This document shows positions 10,593-20,585 of a DNA stretch of 64,000 bases, in pieces. The stretch lies in contig JBLDXI010000017.1 in the NCBI GenBank assembly GCA_047495785.1, forward strand, positions 1,798,001-1,862,000, given 5' to 3'. A program made the translations under genes and the position numbers. The stretch is from Lepidodermella squamata. Lineage: Eukaryota; Gastrotricha. The notes below the pieces were generated by a model. It made no database searches and was not told the DNA's origin. It saw only the letters and a program-made list of their open reading frames with translations. Within the stretch, counting starts at the first letter, position 1. Every line of letters starts with the position of its first letter.

Positions 10593-13500
10593 TTACGCAT
10601 CATTTGGTTTCAAGACTAGAAGGCGATTGTTGGCGAACTCAGCAACGACGATCAAATTGTTGGGTAGGAAGACGACGCCACACGGCTCAAATCTAGGGTG
10701 GATGGCGTGGGGGTAGAACATGCCGGTAGAATGGCCATTTCGATCGAAAAACTAAAAAATAAATCGAAAAAATAAAAAAATATTCAATTTAGAGAAAAAG
10801 AGAAAAACTAAAATATGCCTCATAATTGCTGTGCAAGGTGAGTATGTAATGAGTTATGCGGAATTCGTATCGGATGTGAGGAGTTTAATTAACCATTTCG
10901 GAATTTTCAACCGCCTTTCGAAGATGTCTCTTTCTTCAGTTAATGAGAATAAAGGTTGTGTAATGTTCTCACGTGGTAATGTCGGTCGTCCAACTCAGCG
11001 CTTTTTAGAAAAATTCAGGAGAAGGAGAAGAAACTGAACGCGACAAGCAAGGCTGGAAAAAGCGAACACGTTGTCAGATATGCTATCACGAAAAAGAAAT
11101 CGGGAAAGCTTCGTCCAAATATTGTGTTACTTGCAGCACTCCAATGTACAACCAGCGTTACCGACCTACTTTGACACGGAAAAGTCAAAGAAATAGACGC
11201 TGTAATGGTGGTGAACATAAAAAGGGGCAAGAACGAATCTTGCCTTGTACGCTGAGAGACAAAGCATTTTATTCTTGGATGACTTGGATGAGAATGAGCG
11301 CTTAACATTGACAACAAAAGGAAGCTGGAGTCGAAGCCGAAGGTCTTCACGCGGAAGGAGTTCATGCAGAAGCAAATAAGCCTTGCGACTGCCCGAGAAA
11401 CAACTGCGCAAACCGTCGAATTTGTCACAAATCCGTTCATCAAAGTTCGAATTTCGAAGTAAATTAACTCTTATGTAAAGAAATTAAGATTCATTATAAC
11501 TTTTTCCTAGTAACTTTTTTGCTTGCTAAGTGTTCAAAGTGTGCAGTGTGCAGCGGAAGCGCCAACGCCTCCATCCCCGCCCCGCTTGGATTGCCTCTCA
11601 TGTCGTCCGATCGTGGCGGAGATTTGGTCGTTATGGGCAACTTCATATTTAATCAACAGCGCAAACTAAAAAACGGCTTCAAGTCTGCTGTCAAAGCGGT
11701 GGCTGCAATGCCACTATTGTCGGACGAATCCAGGGAAACGTATTTGTACCCAATGCCTCCGAAAAACCTACGGTACACAACCACAACCCGCTGCCGGCTT
11801 CGAATATCGAGCAGATCGCCATCAATCGGCGCTTCGTCGTTAGTTCATTGCTATAATCTGGAGTGTGTTGCTTTCAACTTCATTTATAGGAGCTGGTCGA
11901 TGCTGGGTGGACAGATGTTGCCGCCATCGTTACTGAGGCCGGGAAACTGATCAGCTGCCGGAAGTACGTGTCAACTGCTTCTAGCTAATGATTGGTTATT
12001 CATTCGCTCATTATTCATCCTTGCCTCTGCTCATTATCGTTATTATCGTTTTCCTACAGACTATGTCGCTAACTTTAAGAAGCGTCCCGACTTTCTCGAA
12101 TTTCCCGTGCGTTCACCAACCAACAGCGACGCTTTCCCGCTCGATAGCAGTTGGTCTACGATGACTTGCGTTAGTGACCGCCCATTCCATCGAGTGGCCG
12201 TCATGGATCAAATCATGCAGAATCCCGAGTGCAACCGTAAAGGGCAAAAATATATGCCTCTTCTACGGATACGCCCTGATCACATCCTGCCCGATCCTCT
12301 ACATATGCTCGCTCGTCTCACTGAGACTTTGATTAAATTGGTTCGTAAATAATAAATTTTAGTGAATTTCTCATGTATAAAAAATATATGAAATTTAAGA
12401 CGCTTCAGCGGCTACTCGAACTCGGCCTGACTGCGGATGCTGATCGCTAACACAAATCATCGCTAACCGAGTTTCACCATTCTAAGATTAAGCTATTATA
12501 ATTTTCTGTTATGATTGCCTCTCATGTTCTCCGAACGTGGCGGCACCGCCGCAGCAGAAAAAAGCGAAAAGAAGCCTCTATAATTACTGCAGATGAACTG
12601 GCTCAAGTGGCTATTGGAAAGCAAAACAGTTGAAACGCTGAAACAGTGATCACCTCCAAATCGAATTTTCTTTCTATTTGTCGTAATTAGCTGAGTGTTA
12701 CGTACTAGTGTCCCCGGTGATCTGTGCCAAAAGTGTCCCAGATAACACCACCTTACGGTATATGGGACATGTTTCTTTTATTTTAATAAGACATTAAAAA
12801 CTCGAAATGTCAATCAAATTTAGTTGAAAATGAAAATGATTTGAAAATGTATATAATTTATTTGTTTCTCTTCCCCGCGAGTAAACGTCTGTACCCTTTC
12901 GGGTTTTGAGGAAGGCGAAGGCAAGGCAAACCTCCCCGACAGCTCAAACTTAGTTTTGGAGTTGAAAATATTTAAAGCATTCAAAAAATAGATGAACAAA
13001 AATTAGCATTACCAACCTCAAGGCGGCCTTGATCTCTATCAGCAACAACAAAATTTCCCTCCGAATCGAATGCGAGGCCGCGAATGCTCTGCATATCTTT
13101 CTGCGTCAGCCGCTCGTCATTTCCATCGATCAAATTTTCAACGCGACCGTCTCGCACAATCAGCTGCTTCCGTATAACAAATCGTTTTTTCGTGAAGGTG
13201 ACCCTTCGATCATGGGGCGAAATTTCCTGCAGGTACAAGAAACTGTACGGGCGATGGATCAAAGCTCGGACTTTCGTTGCATCCTTCAAATCAACGCATC
13301 TCACGCCGTCATCAACCGCGAAAAGCATCTCATTAGTCGAGTGAACAATGCCTAGCCCCCACACTTTTTCGCCGTTGAACTGTAGGAACAGCTCGGGGGT
13401 AGCAGGGTCAACCGAAAATTTCGTAAAATCAGCTTTCATTTTGTAAATTCGAGTCCGAGCCTGGTCCGTGAAGTAGAAATGACCGTCGTGATAGTTGACA

Positions 13501-15089
13501 TCACCTGATAGAATCAATCGATCGTCCAAATCAGTCATCACTCTGAAGGTATTTAAAACATCAAACGTTTCACCCGAAACCACCTTAAAATTTAGGAAAA
13601 TTAAATAATAAAAAATTCAAATTGCGAATTCTTACGGTAATTCGATTTTGATTATGGACCATAACGAATCGATCGTTTCCGATTACGGGGCACTTAGAGA
13701 TCCAGGATGGTTTCATGAATTTGACAGACAAATTCGAAAACGCCGATAAGACCTTGAAAATCGACATGTTGCCGTAATTCGGCGACGTTTTCGCGTTGCT
13801 CGATGACGATTCCACCGGTGCACTTGGTTTTGCGATTTCAGACTCCCAAGAAAAATCTTCCATTGGAGGAGTCGGGGCTGAAACGGGCGGTATCACTTGC
13901 TTCGATTCTTTGGAAAATGTGAATTCCTCCGCCTCCCAATCAAGCGATTCCCGGCTAGGCTTTATAGGATTCTCTTTGCCGGTTTTTTTCTCCTCCTTAA
14001 TATTCCAATCCTCTTTCGTGGGATTTTGTTCAACACGTTTTTCTGGCACGGCAACAGGCTTTAATGTATTAGGGAGATTTTCAGAAATTTTCCCAAATTC
14101 AAATTTTTGGCCCCTCAGCAACTTTTCGGCTATCTCATGAATCAAGTTTTCCAGGTTTTGATTAAATTCCTTATCATCAACATTGAAAATATCGGCTGTC
14201 ATTGGTTTCGGCGACTGCGGCTCTTCGGCCTTTTCCACAGCTTCCAATTGCTTTTTGATTGATTTGTAACTCTCAATAACTTCGTTAATAGGGGTAACAG
14301 AGAAAACAGCCGGATTTTTCAGGTCATTAACCACGAGTTTCGTGCTTTTGAAATCGCCGTATTTCGCACGCGCCTCGACGATATCAGAACTCAGCCGATC
14401 GCGAGCCTCATCGACAAGCGTGTTTCGAAGCGAAAACAAGTGATCACTCAAAGTTTTTATAATCAAACTGATTCGCTCATCGATATGATACGCCAGTTGA
14501 TCAGAATCTTCGCCAAGACGTTGAGAAATTAGGCGGAAATCTACCCGGTTGCGAACTTCAGGCAACAAAACGCTTAGCTAAAATTATAAAATTATAAAAT
14601 TCGAAATTAAATTAAAATATTAACCTCACCTGGCGAGTCATGTCGAAAATTTCAGATCGAATGACTTCTTTGTGACGCCTTTCGCAATCGGAACAAATTG
14701 TTTTCGAGCAATGAGGGCACGGTCGACCCGGGTGAATTCGATGTTGGCAAGGTAGGTCACTAACAGGGCCACCAATCGTCGAATCGCCGCAGATCGACAT
14801 AAGTCTCGACAAAGCTAAATAATTAAAAATATTTTAAAATTTGCTTTTCTTTATTTTTTCGAGTTTTACTTCTTTTAGGCGGCTCCAAGGTGCACGCTGA
14901 ACCGCAACTCGGGCAGGTGAGGGAAGACCCAGCACCCATCCTACTACTACTACGGCCTTCGTTAGGGCCTAACTTGGTGATACAATCCGGGCAAAGGTAA
15001 TGAGAACAAGGCAAAAGTCGGGTCAGGGTAACGTTATCCTGGCTTTCCCAACATTTGACACAGACTGGATCGTCGGCACCTGAGGCCAT
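10593..15089 (-). CDS. RING / B-box-like / coiled-coil / NHL protein (TRIM-NHL-like), gene 2 of cluster
   Basis: Predicted 690 aa. Exons are 14870..15089, 14630..14814, 13636..14577, 13017..13583 and 10593..10751; phases agree. It has the full TRIM order: a RING finger at residues 10-62 (C10/C13, C28-x-H30, C33/C36, C59/C62), a B-box-like zinc motif at about 96-121 (CQH then CPHC, CSDC and H), a helical region to about 240, and an acidic Ser/Glu/Pro linker. An NHL-type propeller starts about residue 400 (e.g. LILSGDVNYHDGHFYFTD, IRGLAFDSEGNFVVADRD) and ends in VAEFANNRLLVLKPNDA. Ubiquitin ligase function is likely from the RING. The start chosen is the ATG before ASGADDP; an in-frame upstream extension exists but looks non-coding. 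The last intron is 2.3 kb and holds transposon pieces; the others are 52-55 nt. Confidence 0.87.
11025..11245 (+). mobile_element. piggyBac-type C-terminal cysteine-rich fragment
   Basis: A plus-strand frame reading KKRTRCQICYHEKEIG, then SSKYCVTCSTPMYN. Two C-x2-C pairs are spaced as in the zinc-binding C-terminal domain of piggyBac-type transposases (RC..C........YyC..C..plC). With the pieces at 5853 and 8851 it suggests one family was active here, although the pieces are separated by exons of two host genes. Confidence 0.5.
11540..11850 (+). mobile_element. Decayed FLYWCH-type zinc-finger / MULE-like fragment
   Basis: One frame reads MSSDRGGDLVVMGNFIF and the next, shifted by one base, reads GGCNATIVGRIQGNVF, then VHNHNPLP. 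This is the FLYWCH pattern of a basic hydrophobic strand, then C.A.i......H.HnP. Such fingers precede MULE-type transposases. The frameshift shows decay. The first ~35 bases recur, slightly diverged, near 12508..12545. Confidence 0.5.
12059..12352 (+). mobile_element. Unclassified transposon-type ORF fragment
   Basis: A 97-codon open frame containing FKKRPDFLEFPVRSPTN and, at the end, HILPDPLHMLARLTETLI. The second motif (a DxLH...R.....l helix) is of the kind found in large unclassified invertebrate transposon proteins. There are no start or end signals. It lies antisense in the gene 2 intron. I base this on composition and context; the family is not identified. Confidence 0.35.
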
Positions 15090-15288
15090 CACTAGCCTAT
15101 AGTAAAAATCTATGACAAAACGAAATTTCTCATTAATAGGTGGGTAAATATTATTTGAGTAAGTAACCAAGCCATTTCACGTCGTAGCAAATGATCATTT
15201 TTTGTTGAAAAAGGAGCTTCAAGAAGAATTTACCAATAAACAACATGCTTATTATTGTCAATTTTCTGTTGATTATCCAATCCTCCTT

Positions 15289-18200
15289 TTACATCGAAAT
15301 CAGAATAATCTGATTCGTGCTGTGCTCTGTGACAGCGACTATCGGGCTCGGCCCATCGATCAGCGCTATTCCACGCAGATCCGGAAGGCCTAGAACGAAT
15401 TCGACAATAACAGACTCTCGAGTGATAACCTGAAAGAAAAATTAAATAAAAATTAAATTTTTAAGGTGGAGCAAAATATTTTACTTCGATTTTGTTGAGC
15501 CTATTTAAAACCAGAACATTGCCGACAGGGTCAACAAGAGCGCCTCGAATGTCGGCTCGAGCTTCGTTCGGCGACTTGACTTGCATCAGAGCTCGGGCGG
15601 AATTCGAGTTCAAATCGAAACAGTGCAACTCCTGGCCGGCTTCAGTCGTGTAAAACAGCTGCCCAGACGATTCGACAAACCAGTGCAATTTCGCGTTCAA
15701 ATGGCCGGCCGAACTGCCTTGGTACACTTTGTACGTAAACGCTTGCTGCGTTCCGTCTTTCAGCGAGAAACTCTGAATCTCGTCGTCGATGATAGCGAAA
15801 ATCTCGCCACGAGATACGCTCAACGCCAAACCGGAAATTCGGCCTTTAAGCTGGACGAGAACAACCGGCGTGACAGAGTTCGGAGTGGAATTCGATCGAT
15901 TATCGCCAATTTCAATCTTGTAAATGCAACTGCTACGCCCGGCTCGAGCAGCTAGAAGGAAAATTTAAAAATTTAAAATTAAGGGGGACTTTAAATTTTG
16001 GTTTGTCCTGACAAATGTGGTTCCAAACTCTACTATACAGCACTTGATCGAAAAAACTGTTGACTTGGCCTTTGAAAGCTTCAGCCTGCCTCATATCTCG
16101 CAAATGCTGGCCCATAGTATCCTTTGCCGTAAATCATAAATACGCTATATACTCGTGGAGTTTTGCCGAAATCGTTCAGTTAAAGCCAGCCTCAAAATAG
16201 CCTAAAAATAACTAATTTTCAATAAATCTGGATGTTGCGATATTTCGAGACTGTTTGCTGATCTTGAGAAAGTTATGTATTTGCCTCAAGGAACCTCTCA
16301 ATGCGTTATAGTCGCGATTGTCGCCAACTCCCTAGCAGCTCACAAATTGGCTGGAATGCAGACGAGCTTTAGCAAATCAGCCTCTACATGCTACAAATGT
16401 GTTCTATTACGCAAAGATATACATAGAAGGTTTCTTGAGTCTGATCTTCGAAGTGTTGAATCGATTTCGATTCGCGGCATCCCGGCTACCCGGAAACATT
16501 TAAAGTTTAATCAATCCGTAATTTCTGAGCTATTCGATGACCTCTGGGTCAAATGACTCGACCGTACTTCAATTCTTGCATGAAGTTCTGAGCAGAGTGT
16601 CTATTATAGTGAAGAGCAAGATTCGGAAATCACATTTAATGACGTGTTGTCAAGCATTCTGACCTCTCATGACGTCGCATCCCCGTCGCATTTCGTCATG
16701 TGAAAACAGCTACCAACTTTCATAGACCGCAAAATCATCGCTCGATTTCTACACAATTTGGCCGCGATGACGATTTCGGAAGGAGTAATGGTCAAACATT
16801 TTGAGGAATGTCTCGATAATGTAGAAGATATATGTCGATAATGTATAGTATTGGCAGAAAAATGTTTTCCAACATTTAAATCAAACATTGCGAACGAGGA
16901 TGGAATTGCATCGGTGGTAGGGGGAAATGTAAAAGGGAGAATCTATATTTTCCAAGATGGCCATATCCGAAGCTGTAATAGTACCAAGTTGCAGACGAAC
17001 CTTTGGTATCTAGGTCGATACGACGGCAGCTGATTCTGAAGGCAATTTAGAGTTCAAGGTCGAATTGTTCGGTGATTTGAATTTAATCTGACCCTTAACA
17101 GTGATAACTAGGTTTATTAATTACACAGGCGAATACTGTCATCCAGAAGGTGTTTAAGTCCGACTTCCAATCAAGAGCCATAAAGGATGAAGTTGGCTGA
17201 GAGCTGAAGATGGCCTCGGCAGCTTACAATGGTCGCTGCATCTACCTGCGTCTTAGTGGCAATCACAACGAGCCGGTCGTATCGATGAAATAATAATTTT
17301 TCTCAATATAAGTGTCAATAGCCTCGTAAGAAAAGTAGGAAATACGTCGGCGAGGATTTGGCTTATAATCGAATAAATGTTTGACGGATCTTATTCCACT
17401 TCAACCCTGACACAATATATTTTCTGAAAGGTGGTGACTTGAGACAAATCCAAAGAACCCATCGAAATGGATTTCTGCTAAAATTGGTCGGCTGACTTCC
17501 ATTTTGCCCCTGAAAATGGAAGTTGGCCGACCACCCCCAGCCGACCAGGTCTGGGTATGGCCGACCATCTTGTGGTCTATCTCATTAGCTGTGTTGAGTC
17601 TGACAGGAACAATATCGAGTGACACAAACTTTTGGACTGAGTTAGCTATGGCTCGCTAAGGTTTTTCTAAAAAGGGTCCGCCAACTTCATACGACCATTA
17701 TACAAATTCGAGTTTTTACTCAATTGGGTAAGCAAAAATAGAAAATCAGAGTGTTAAAATACGTACCAAGGTATAATGTTCCATTTTCAGCATCCGATGC
17801 GACATCTCCAGTCAGAAGCAAATCCGAGGCAGCCTGTCTACTTCGAATTTTCAAAGTATCCACCAGTTTTCCATTCAAATCCAATAGCTAATTTAAATAA
17901 AAAAGACATTTCGAAAAATCAGCGCTAACATTTTGGAAATTACACTAATTCTGCATGCATGGACAACGGCGATGTGGCAATCGCCTTTGAGTGAAACTTT
18001 CGCCACACCGGTTGGAGTACGGATAGCGTCTCCGAATTTGTCATCACCGCTGAATTTCGCAACAATTTTCAATCTCGCGTAGAATTGAGAACTGTATTTT
18101 TCAACAGTTGCAACTGATTGAAAGACGGGACCAGATTTGAGAGAACTCGGCTGATTTTCCTTTTCATTCGCATGCTTGAGATTGAACAACTTTTCAGCGG

Positions 18201-18816
18201 ATAAAAACAGGCTCAATAAGTTATTCCGATCTTCGCTGTAGTGGAATCGGAATTCGTCGAGAAATTGCTGGTCTTCAGCGGTTTTCACCACCTTGTTCAG
18301 TTTTTCCATCAGTAGTTGACGTTGAGCAGGAGTTAGTGAACTAAAATCTGCTGATTTAGCTTCATCGAGCACCGAAAGAAGCGACGCGGAACGTTTTTCG
18401 GCTTCGGCCTTCGCGGCTATGAGCATTTGATGCCGCTCATTTCGACTTTTCGAAACAATATCTTGGCGAATCTTCGCAACTTCATTCTGAACTTCATTTC
18501 TCAAGTTTTCCACAGATTGCTTCAAAGCAGTCTGATCTGAAGGTCCATTTGTTTTGATCGCTTCTAGCTTCGCTAAGCACTGAAAATCACGGAAAAATTG
18601 TTAGGGAGGACTATTTCGAATATTTTTCCAACAAACCGAGGCAAAAATTGTTTCCATTTCTTTCTTGATACAAAAATTATGAATGAGTTCGCACTTTTTA
18701 CAAAATTGATCACCGCAGTGGTCACATTTGATTTTTTGTTCATTGTGATAGCAAGCATGAGCCCCTTCTTCGGTGTCGCTGTCGCTATCGTAGCCAGTCT
18801 CGATGCGTAAAGGCAT
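15289..18816 (-). CDS. B-box-like / coiled-coil / NHL protein, gene 3 of cluster
   Basis: Predicted 514 aa. Exons are 18637..18816, 17944..18579, 17767..17887, 15485..15951 and 15289..15429. There is no RING. It starts MPLRIETGYDSDSDTEE and has a B-box-like motif at 22-46 (C22-x-H24, C31/C34, C39/C42, H46). A long helical segment follows (about 61-190), then an NHL-type propeller from about 215. The exon at 17767 (LLTGDVASDAENGTLYL) joins AARAGRSSCIYKI at 15951 across a 1.8-kb intron. This matches the continuous stretch LILSGDVNYHDGHFYFTD with QARTRIYKM in gene 2, which is the main reason for the long-range join. Without a RING it is more likely an adaptor or substrate-binding paralogue than an active ligase. 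The start is 89 bp from the stop of gene 4. Confidence 0.85.
15952..17766 (-). other. Enlarged intron of TRIM-like gene 3
   Basis: A 1.8 kb phase-1 intron inside the propeller, with a transposon ORF fragment at 16275..16556 on the other strand. A short minus-strand frame near 16013..16115 could be spliced to the next exon, but homology with genes 2 and 3 favours joining 17767 to 15951. Confidence 0.65.
16275..16556 (+). mobile_element. Unclassified transposon-type ORF fragment
   Basis: A 93-codon frame with VIVAIVANSLAAHKLAGM, then QTSFSKSASTCYKC. The pattern 'h.hvaN.laaHkl.G...sFs.s...C..C' is typical of unclassified invertebrate transposon proteins. It has no start context and lies antisense in the gene 3 intron. 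It may belong to the same element type as 12059..12352. Confidence 0.4.
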
Positions 18817-18905
18817 TATTCTTAATATTTCAAACTCAAGCCACTAAGTTTTGTTGAAGGGAATAGAACAGAGATTTAATGAACAGATATATTTAAGGTA
18901 GCTAT

Positions 18906-19555
18906 TTAGATTAGGGTAAATAATTTTTTCGCCCCCAGAAAGTCACGAACAGATTTTTTATGATCAACATTTTCAAAAAAATTCAGCTCATTAATATCAT
19001 CAAGATTTTTCAATAACTTGTCCAATTTTTCGATCAAGAAATGCCGCTGAGCTTGATTGAGATTGACGATATCAGTAGACTTGGCTCCGTCTAAAACTGC
19101 GACTAATGAGGCAGCCCGCTCTTCAGCCAATTTACGCCCTTCAATCATTATTCGATGACGCTCCTTGCGATTTGTCGAGACGATGTTTTTGCGTACATCT
19201 GCGACATGACAATTGATGTCGTCTTGCAAATTAATTACAGCCCCGTTCAGCGTAGCCTTCGCAGCATCTGTAATCACATCAGAAACCTTCGCGCTTTGAA
19301 GATCCCTCAATTTTTGAAAGCTCTGTATAAGAAAAAATCTTCAAAAATCCACCCTAAAAATAGGAAAAATCAAACCGATTCCAACATGGCTTCCATTTCT
19401 TTCTTGATTCTGAAATTGTGAATTAGTTCGCACTTTGTGCAAAACTTCTGTTTGCAATGTGAACAGGCAACACTTTGATCTCGATGGAAACACACATGAT
19501 GCTGGTCTTCCTGGTCCGAATCAGAGTCGAAACCAGTTTCAATTCTGAGCGACAT
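18906..19555 (-). CDS. Short B-box-like / coiled-coil paralogue lacking NHL, gene 4 of cluster
   Basis: Predicted 198 aa, exons 19376..19555 and 18906..19322. The first exon is exactly as long (180 nt) as that of gene 3 and very similar (MSLRIETGFDSDSDQEDQ, then CFH, CSHC, CTKC and H). The helical segment also aligns (NRKERHRIMIEGRKLAEERA against NERHQMLIAAKAEAEKRS). The protein ends GAKKLFTLI-stop, where gene 3 reads SAEKLFNLKHANEKE and goes on to its propeller. No splice donor is seen before the stop and no propeller sequence lies in the 89 bp before gene 3. It could be a truncated duplicate or a functional short form able to pair with full-length paralogues through the coiled coil. Confidence 0.8.
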
Positions 19556-19650
19556 CTCAAAAAACTAAAAAGATACAAAAACCCAATTATGCATCAATAC
19601 TATGATTGCTAATTCAACAAGATCAAAAAGAAACGGTAAAACAGCATAAA

Positions 19651-20368
19651 TTAATTATATTGAAAAATTCTGTCACAGGAAAGAAACTTTTCAACGAAAA
19701 CTGGACGGTCTAGATTTGGCAGGAATTCAAAATCGCCCTCGGGTTCGTCGAGCTGGCGTAAAAAAACACAGTGAACTATTTATCGAATAAATTTTTAACC
19801 AACTATTCGGATAAATTTGTTCAGCTCAGCGGCCAATACGTTAGCCATCGATGAATCCAAGTCATTCAACGGAATGGATTTTGCTTCTTCAATGAATTTC
19901 CGATAACTTTCTTGACGCCCCAATGCGAAATAAGCGCCTTGTTTCAAAATTCGATAGCGTTCATTTCGGTTGAATTCGGAGATCTTGTCAGCAACTGCGA
20001 TTATTTTTCCGCCGAATTCGCGCTGCTGTTCGGCGAGCTTCTGCTGGATATTTGGGATAGCATTCACAGCATCTGCTTGTCTCAACTTCATTTCGTTCTT
20101 TCAGAAAAATACTCTTATAGCCCTCGAATTAAGACGTAAATAAACGAAATAACCAACCGATTCGAGCATTGCGTCAATTTCTTTCTTCAACCGGTGCTTA
20201 TGGGCAACGATGCACCCCGGGCAAAATTTAAGCATGCAATGTTCGCATTTAATCGTTTTAAAGCGATTGTGGGTACAGTTATCAGTCTTCAAGTCCTTCA
20301 GTAAATCAGCATCGTGAATTTATTACGAAAATTCAGCCCTAAAATCAAACCTACCATGCCGTTCTCCA
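19651..20368 (-). CDS. Short B-box-like / coiled-coil paralogue lacking NHL, gene 5 of cluster
   Basis: Predicted 182 aa, exons 20354..20368, 20158..20295, 19804..20097 and 19651..19752. The first exon encodes only MENGM. The B-box-like motif is C12-x-H14, C22/C25, C30/C33, H37. The helical segment contains NRNERYRILKQGAYFALGR, and the last exon reads LDEPEGDFEFLPNLDRPV, ending SCDRIFQYN. That end aligns with the end of gene 4, so both short genes stop at the same point before the propeller. The start exon is inferred because the 20295 exon has no ATG of its own. Intergenic gaps are 95 bp to gene 4 and 217 bp to gene 6. Confidence 0.7.
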
Positions 20369-20585
20369 TTCCGCAATCCTCCTTAAAACAAATAACAATC
20401 TATTTCAGAAAATCGGAAAATAACGCGGATAAAGGGTAAAACTTTATTATGGTTAATAATTGCCCCTGAAAATATTACGGGAAGATCGTTATTATTCAAA
20501 GCCCTATTATAGCAGTTAGGTAGTTAAAGATGAGCATTAAAACATGAGTAAAGATGTTGAGCCAGTTAGTCAGTAGTCAGATCTT

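Larger units (their letters stand above)
10752..13016 (-). other. Enlarged intron of TRIM-like gene 2 with TE debris
   Basis: A 2.27 kb intron with phase 0 ends. The protein reads DRDQGRLE-FFDRNGHS across it. It contains, on the opposite strand, a piggyBac zinc-ribbon piece, a FLYWCH-like piece, a second short copy of the FLYWCH start and an unclassified transposon ORF piece. Confidence 0.7.

Noticed and set aside
16013-16115. Possible first exon giving a 236-aa propeller-only gene starting at 16115
   Set aside because: Homology with gene 2 shows that the exon at 15485..15951 continues directly from 17767..17887, so the propeller belongs to gene 3.
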